From positions 3,369,501 through 3,433,500 of the forward strand of contig NZ_UGNW01000001.1 of assembly GCF_900452515.1 (NCBI RefSeq): 64,000 nt of DNA, read 5' to 3'. Positions within the stretch are counted from its first letter, which is position 1; every line of letters starts with the position of its first letter. Source of the DNA: Legionella birminghamensis (GTDB lineage: Bacteria; Pseudomonadota; Gammaproteobacteria; Legionellales; Legionellaceae). Below the pieces are notes generated by a model that saw only the letters and a program-made list of their open reading frames with translations, was not told where the DNA came from and ran no database searches. A program made the translations under genes and the position numbers. Of the stretch, positions 60,159 to 64,000 are shown piece after piece.

Positions 60159-60203
60159 AAAATTTAAGGTGTGATTGATTTTCGCCAAAACCTAGACTGG
60201 AAT

Positions 60204-60249
60204 TGGCTCCCCGGACAGGACTCGAACCTGTGACCTAATGATTAACAGT
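60204..60249. repeat. Right attachment-site copy, within tRNA-Asn
   Basis: The 3'-terminal 46 bases of the intact tRNA gene, repeated at 51365-51410. They run from the CCA end into the anticodon loop. Confidence 0.92.
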
Positions 60250-60279
60250 CATCCGCTCTACCGACTGAGCTACCAGGGA
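60204..60279 (-). tRNA. tRNA-Asn (GTT)
   Basis: On the reverse strand the 76-base sequence begins TCCCTGGTAGCTCAGTCGGT and ends GGGGAGCCA with an encoded CCA. The D-arm, the anticodon stem-loop with CTGTTAA (anticodon GTT), and the T-arm GGTTCGAGTCC are complete; the TCCCTGG start pairs with the CCGGGGA side with one odd pair. It is the integration target of the adjacent element, and integration has restored its 3' end. Confidence 0.95.
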
Positions 60280-60336
60280 ATAAGGCGGAATCATAAAGAG
60301 ATCCCGCTTAAGAGTCAAGGGTTTTTATTCGCTTTT

Positions 60337-61518
60337 TTATTTTTTACAAAAACGGCTTAGGCGATCAAGAGCGCTGCTTAGATTATCCATGCTGGTGGCA
60401 AAGGATAAGCGTATGCAGCCTTCGGTGCCAAATGCAGAACCGGGGACTAGCGCCAGGCCTTCTTCCAAAAGCAAATGCTCGGCAAACTCCACGTCATTGG
60501 CATAGCCTCTTTTCTCAATTATCGCCTGGACATTGGGGAAACTGTAGAAAGTCCCATCCGCCGGGATGACCTCAATCCCCTGCATGGTCTGCATGCGATC
60601 GACCAGATAATCATGGCGCTGATGAAACGCTTTAACCATACGGTGAACCGTTTCATCGCCGCCCGTTAATGCAGCAACGGCCGCTTTTTGCGCGATGGAA
60701 CAAGGGTTTGATGTGGATTGCGATTGCACAGTTTTCATGGCATTAATTAATGCAGACGGGCCTGCAGCATAGCCAATGCGCCAACCAGTCATTGAATAGG
60801 CTTTGGAAACGCCGTTTAATACAATCGTCCGCTCGTATAATTCAGGGCAGGCATTGAGTATATTGCAAAAGGGCTGTGACCAAATTATATGTTCATACAT
60901 GTCATCTGTTGCAATCAAAACCTGGGGATGTCTTTTCAGCACTTCAGCCAGGGCTTTTAATTCATCCAGGCTATAGGCCACTCCGGAAGGGTTGGAGGGA
61001 CTGTTTAAAATAAACAAGCGGGTTTTAGGGGTGATCGCCTGTTCTAGCTGGGAAGAAGTAATTTTGTAGCGCATTGCCGGGGTCGTTGGAATAATTACCG
61101 GAACGGCATCCGCCAGTAATACCATATCCGGATAGGATACCCAGTACGGTGCCGGAATTAATACTTCATCGCCTTCATTAAGCAGCGCCTGGCAAAGGTT
61201 ATAACAGCTTTGCTTTCCACCGACGGAGACAAGGATCTGATTTAACTGGTAGGCAAGCCCATTGTCCCGATTAAACTTCTCCCGAATGGCCTCTTTTAAT
61301 TCGCTGATACCATCCACTGGCGTGTACTTGGTAAAACCCGCATTAATAGCCGCAATGGCAGCATCCTTGATATGCTGGGGGGTATCAAAATCAGGCTCGC
61401 CGGTGCCAAGATTAATAATATCCATGCCCTGGGCCTGCATTTGCGACGCTTTGGCAGCTACTGCAAGCGTTGGCGAAGGCTTTACCTGCTTTACTCGATT
61501 AGCCAGTGTAATTTGCAT
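60337..61518 (-). CDS. aspC: Class I PLP aminotransferase, aspartate type
   Basis: About 393 residues. It has the aminotransferase class I features: NLGTGEPDFDTP near residue 38, APYWVSYPDM, the LNSPSNPSG loop, and the PLP lysine in NGVSKAYSMTGWRIGYAAG near residue 236. The sequence is close to the Thermus/Rhizobium-type (Igamma/Ib) aspartate/prephenate aminotransferases that are common in Legionella relatives. It makes aspartate from oxaloacetate with glutamate. The ATG at 61518 follows AGGAG at 6 bases; the TTG one codon upstream is not needed. Confidence 0.93.
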   Translation of the reverse strand: MQITLANRVKQVKPSPTLAVAAKASQMQAQGMDIINLGTGEPDFDTPQHIKDAAIAAINAGFTKYTPVDGISELKEAIREKFNRDNGLAYQLNQILVSVGGKQSCYNLCQALLNEGDEVLIPAPYWVSYPDMVLLADAVPVIIPTTPAMRYKITSSQLEQAITPKTRLFILNSPSNPSGVAYSLDELKALAEVLKRHPQVLIATDDMYEHIIWSQPFCNILNACPELYERTIVLNGVSKAYSMTGWRIGYAAGPSALINAMKTVQSQSTSNPCSIAQKAAVAALTGGDETVHRMVKAFHQRHDYLVDRMQTMQGIEVIPADGTFYSFPNVQAIIEKRGYANDVEFAEHLLLEEGLALVPGSAFGTEGCIRLSFATSMDNLSSALDRLSRFCKK

Positions 61519-61686
61519 CAATCACTCCTATTTAAAAATTACCGCAAATTGGGATAACTTATCCGCGACGTGTTCACGGAATCCATAGACTCTGCGAACA
61601 AGCCGCAGAGCGTAGGCAGACTGTTCGTCTCTTCTCTACGTATATCCGTCAAACGGCAGTGACGGTTTAGTCAAGTTGTAAAAAAC

Positions 61687-61714
61687 TTGCATCTTTTTCC
61701 ACAAAATGTATAGT
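61687..61714 (+). promoter_or_regulatory. Candidate sigma-70 promoter for uvrB
   Basis: TTGCAT (-35 type) and TATAGT (-10 type) are separated by 16 bp. The expected RNA start is just before the uvrB ATG at 61722, giving a very short or no leader, which fits the missing ribosome-binding site. A hairpin CTCTGCG...CGCAGAG lies further up (61589-61611). No LexA-like box is obvious. Confidence 0.45.
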
Positions 61715-61721
61715 TCTTATT

Positions 61722-63710
61722 ATGAAAAATATATTTAAAATTTACTCAAATTTTCAGCCCGCAGGGGATCAACCCACGGCCATTTCCTCATTAATTGATG
61801 GCATTGAATCCGGGTTGGCCAGACAGATTCTTCTTGGAGTTACCGGTTCAGGTAAAACCTTCACGATCGCCCATGTTATTGAAGCAATGAAACGCCCTAC
61901 CTTAATTATGGCACCTAACAAAACATTGGCCGCACAGCTCTATGGGGAATTCAAAGCTTTTTTTCCTGATAATGCTGTTGAATATTTTGTATCCTATTAT
62001 GATTATTATCAGCCGGAAGCCTATGTCCCTGCCTCTGATACTTTCATTGAAAAAGACGCATCGATTAACGAACATATCGAACAAATGCGCCTCTCTGCGA
62101 CCAAGGCTTTAATCGAGCGTAAAGATGCGATTATTGTTGCCACGGTTTCTGCCATTTATGGATTGGGCGATCCGGATTCCTATCTGCGTATGGTATTACA
62201 TCTTTCACGCGGAGAACAATGCGACCAGCGTAAAATTTTGCGCCGTCTGGCAGAAATGCAATACACCCGCAATAATCAGTCACTGGATAGGGGGCAATTC
62301 CGGGTTACTGGCGATGTAATTGATGTTTTTCCGGCCGACTCGGAGAAGGAAGCCGTCCGTATCGAATTATTCGATGATGAAGTAGAACGCATTATGCGAT
62401 TTGACCCGCTAACAGGCGACATTATCCAGCATCTCCCGCGCGTTACCATTTTTCCAAAAACACACTATGTAACGCCGCGGGAAAGGCTTCTTGAAACCAT
62501 CGAACAAGCCAAGGAAGAATTAAGGATAAGGGTGGATGAGTTCACCCGGGAGGGCAAACTGCTGGAAGCGCAGCGTTTGCAGCAACGCACCTGTTTTGAT
62601 ATCGAAATGATGTTAGAGCTGGGCTATTGCTCGGGCATTGAAAACTATTCCCGTTATTTATCCGGGCGAAACGAGGGTGAGCCGCCGCCTACCTTGTTTG
62701 ATTATTTACCGCCAGAAGCCTTGCTGATAATTGATGAATCCCATGTCACCGTACCGCAAATCGGCGGCATGTATCGCGGCGACCGCGCCCGTAAAGAAAC
62801 ATTAGTTAATTACGGTTTCAGGCTGCCTTCCGCACTGGATAACCGCCCGCTTCGTTTTGAAGAATTCGATAGCCGCTCACCGCAGACTATTTATGTGTCG
62901 GCCACTCCTGGCCCTTTTGAAAAGGAACAGGCCGATAATATCGCGGAGCAGGTCGTTCGTCCAACCGGCCTTGTCGATCCGCAGGTCATTGTAAGGCCTG
63001 TGAGGAATCAGGTCGATGACCTGCTCTCTGAAATCCGCCAGGTTCAGGCTCAAGGCGAGCGGATCCTTGTCACCACCTTAACCAAGCGGATGGCAGAGGA
63101 TTTAACCGACTACCTCCAGGATCAAGGTGTTCGCGTCCGCTATTTGCATGCAGATATCGATACCGTTGAGCGGGTCGAGATCATCCGTGATTTAAGGCTG
63201 GGCGAATTCGATGTGCTGGTGGGAATCAATCTATTGCGTGAAGGCTTGGATATGCCCGAAGTCGCCCTGGTTGCCATTCTTGATGCGGATAAGGAAGGCT
63301 TCCTCCGTTCCGACCGTTCGCTGATTCAAACGATAGGCCGAGCCGCCAGAAATCTGAACGGCCGGGCCATTTTATATGCCGATCGCATGACGGGCTCCAT
63401 GCAGCGGGCGCTTGATGAAACGGAGCGTCGGCGTAACAAACAATTAGCTTACAATGAAGCGCATGGTATAACGCCCAAAGGCATTAAAAAATCAATTGAA
63501 GATATCATGGAAGGTGCTTACAGTAATAAACGGAAAAATCAGATTGCTGAGCGCCAGCCAAAATACGAGCTTCTGCCGCCGGAACAGCTTGCCAAACGAA
63601 TTAAGCAACTTGAAAAACAAATGCATACTCACGCCCAGAATATGGAATTTGAAATAGCCGCAAAAGTGCGTGATGAACTTCTGGCCCTTAAAGATCAATT
63701 AAAAGCATAA
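61722..63710 (+). CDS. uvrB: UvrABC excision nuclease subunit B
   Basis: A 662-residue helicase-like protein. The Walker A is GVTGSGKT at residues 39-46. The UvrB beta-hairpin region follows with [31 protein letters not shown] marks motif II, and TIGRAARN and the C-terminal UVR domain ([20 protein letters not shown]) are intact. UvrB is loaded on damaged DNA by UvrA and recruits UvrC for the double incision. Length and motifs are normal. Confidence 0.97.
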   Translation: MKNIFKIYSNFQPAGDQPTAISSLIDGIESGLARQILLGVTGSGKTFTIAHVIEAMKRPTLIMAPNKTLAAQLYGEFKAFFPDNAVEYFVSYYDYYQPEAYVPASDTFIEKDASINEHIEQMRLSATKALIERKDAIIVATVSAIYGLGDPDSYLRMVLHLSRGEQCDQRKILRRLAEMQYTRNNQSLDRGQFRVTGDVIDVFPADSEKEAVRIELFDDEVERIMRFDPLTGDIIQHLPRVTIFPKTHYVTPRERLLETIEQAKEELRIRVDEFTREGKLLEAQRLQQRTCFDIEMMLELGYCSGIENYSRYLSGRNEGEPPPTLFDYLPPEALLIIDESHVTVPQIGGMYRGDRARKETLVNYGFRLPSALDNRPLRFEEFDSRSPQTIYVSATPGPFEKEQADNIAEQVVRPTGLVDPQVIVRPVRNQVDDLLSEIRQVQAQGERILVTTLTKRMAEDLTDYLQDQGVRVRYLHADIDTVERVEIIRDLRLGEFDVLVGINLLREGLDMPEVALVAILDADKEGFLRSDRSLIQTIGRAARNLNGRAILYADRMTGSMQRALDETERRRNKQLAYNEAHGITPKGIKKSIEDIMEGAYSNKRKNQIAERQPKYELLPPEQLAKRIKQLEKQMHTHAQNMEFEIAAKVRDELLALKDQLKA

Positions 63711-63734
63711 GTGACGAAGTAAGGAGGTATAACA

Positions 63735-64000
63735 ATGACGATCAGCCTGGGTGACTTGAAAAAAATTCTTGATGAATTTTCAAAACAATGCTCAGAATTT
63801 GAAGCAGATAGTGAATCTGAGCGTCTTTCTGCGTCCCTTGCTTCCTTAACTCGACATATCGATACTGAAAAAGAAAAGCCAGTGGAAGCTTCCCTAAAAA
63901 ATGAAGTTATCCTGAGGATTGATCAGTTTTGGCATTGGGCAACCAATAATATTGTTGACGAAAAGTGGCGCGAGAATACACAGGTTGGCAGCTGGATTGA
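63735..64000 (+). CDS. N-terminal part of a protein of unknown function
   Basis: Starts with ATG at 63735 behind a perfect ribosome-binding site (AAGGAGGT, 63721-63728), 24 bp after uvrB, and runs off the window after 88 codons. The part seen is soluble, charged and helical (MTISLGDLKKILDEFSKQC; then IDQFWHWATNNIVDEKWREN). The family is not recognised from this part. Confidence 0.75.
   Translation, partial: MTISLGDLKKILDEFSKQCSEFEADSESERLSASLASLTRHIDTEKEKPVEASLKNEVILRIDQFWHWATNNIVDEKWRENTQVGSWI

Larger units (their letters stand above)
51365..60249. mobile_element. Integrated element in tRNA-Asn (about 8.9 kb)
   Basis: A 46-bp sequence identical to the 3' end of the tRNA-Asn gene (60204-60249) recurs as a direct copy at 51365-51410, the signature of site-specific integration by a tyrosine recombinase. 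Just inside each end is a 21-bp repeat (TTCGACACATGTTCGACACG and its near-copy). Gene order is integrase, AbiE pair, AlpA-like regulator, DUF927 helicase, TraK-like protein, truncated DUF4238, SIR2-like cargo. That order and size fit a small integrative mobilisable element or phage-satellite-like island. The integrase and helicase are broken, so it is probably stuck in place. Confidence 0.9.

Overview
The window looks like a chromosomal segment of a Legionella-type gammaproteobacterium (family Legionellaceae). Clear housekeeping genes (engB, a cytochrome c4 gene, a dsbA-type gene, aroE, rnr-rlmB, coq7, yacG, nagZ, an aspC-type gene, uvrB) are mixed with large lineage-specific proteins that have the build of Dot/Icm type IV effectors: coiled coils, hydrophobic hairpins, acidic or Glu-rich C-termini, a patatin lipase and a PI3-kinase-like protein. 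One protein (45245-46177) ends in a membrane anchor plus TDSAEKLDSLE tail that I associate with Legionella proteins of unknown function. The species cannot be fixed from the sequence alone. No database search was run; all family assignments are by reading motifs.

Layout. 1-3301: a partial gene, engB, cytochrome c4, DsbA-like oxidoreductase, aroE. 3553-12494: patatin lipase, effector-like coiled-coil protein, POT peptide transporter, DUF4142 lipoprotein, O-antigen-ligase-like protein, and a large protein with phosphoinositide-kinase motifs. 12591-16393 (minus): a tight gene string encoding a double cyclic-nucleotide-binding protein, a class II amidotransferase, a class III nucleotide cyclase and a metallo-beta-lactamase-fold protein, read here as a cyclic-nucleotide signalling operon. 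16532-28529: symporter, rlmB/rnr, a solute-binding protein, DUF4254, a large membrane protein, Pit phosphate transporter, CorC-like protein, coq7. 28686-39715: small proteins, a Fur-box-preceded gene, SulP transporter, nagZ with a NagX-like acyltransferase, and a frameshifted coiled-coil gene.

39780-48534 is accessory. A repeat nest is followed by an isocyanide-type biosynthetic cluster: PvcA isocyanide synthase, PvcB Fe/2-oxoglutarate oxygenase, a class A flavin monooxygenase and a divergent LysR regulator. Next come a FAH-family protein, an ATP-grasp ligase and an SDR protein lacking the catalytic tyrosine. 48618-51000 carries an unknown membrane protein and an AbiE toxin-antitoxin pair whose toxin has an in-frame stop.

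51365-60249 is an integrated element of about 8.9 kb in a tRNA-Asn gene. It is bounded by a 46-bp direct copy of the tRNA 3' end, with a 21-bp repeated site inside each end. It holds a decayed tyrosine integrase, a second, intact AbiE pair, an AlpA/excisionase-like regulator, a frameshifted DUF927 helicase gene, a TraK-like protein, a truncated DUF4238 gene with a partner, and a SIR2-like protein next to the attachment site, which is the best candidate for an undescribed defence cargo. The core chromosome resumes with the tRNA, an aspC-type gene and uvrB.

Two dispersed repeat families run through the window. One is a roughly 150-190 bp MITE-like element with GC-rich palindromic ends starting CGAATCCCCGCGG (intact copies near 200, 3390, 10055, 22133, 39939; degenerate near 29240). 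The other is a short REP-like palindrome, GCTGGGCT...AGCCCAGC. Several genes end inside repeat sequence, so their C-terminal residues are repeat-derived.
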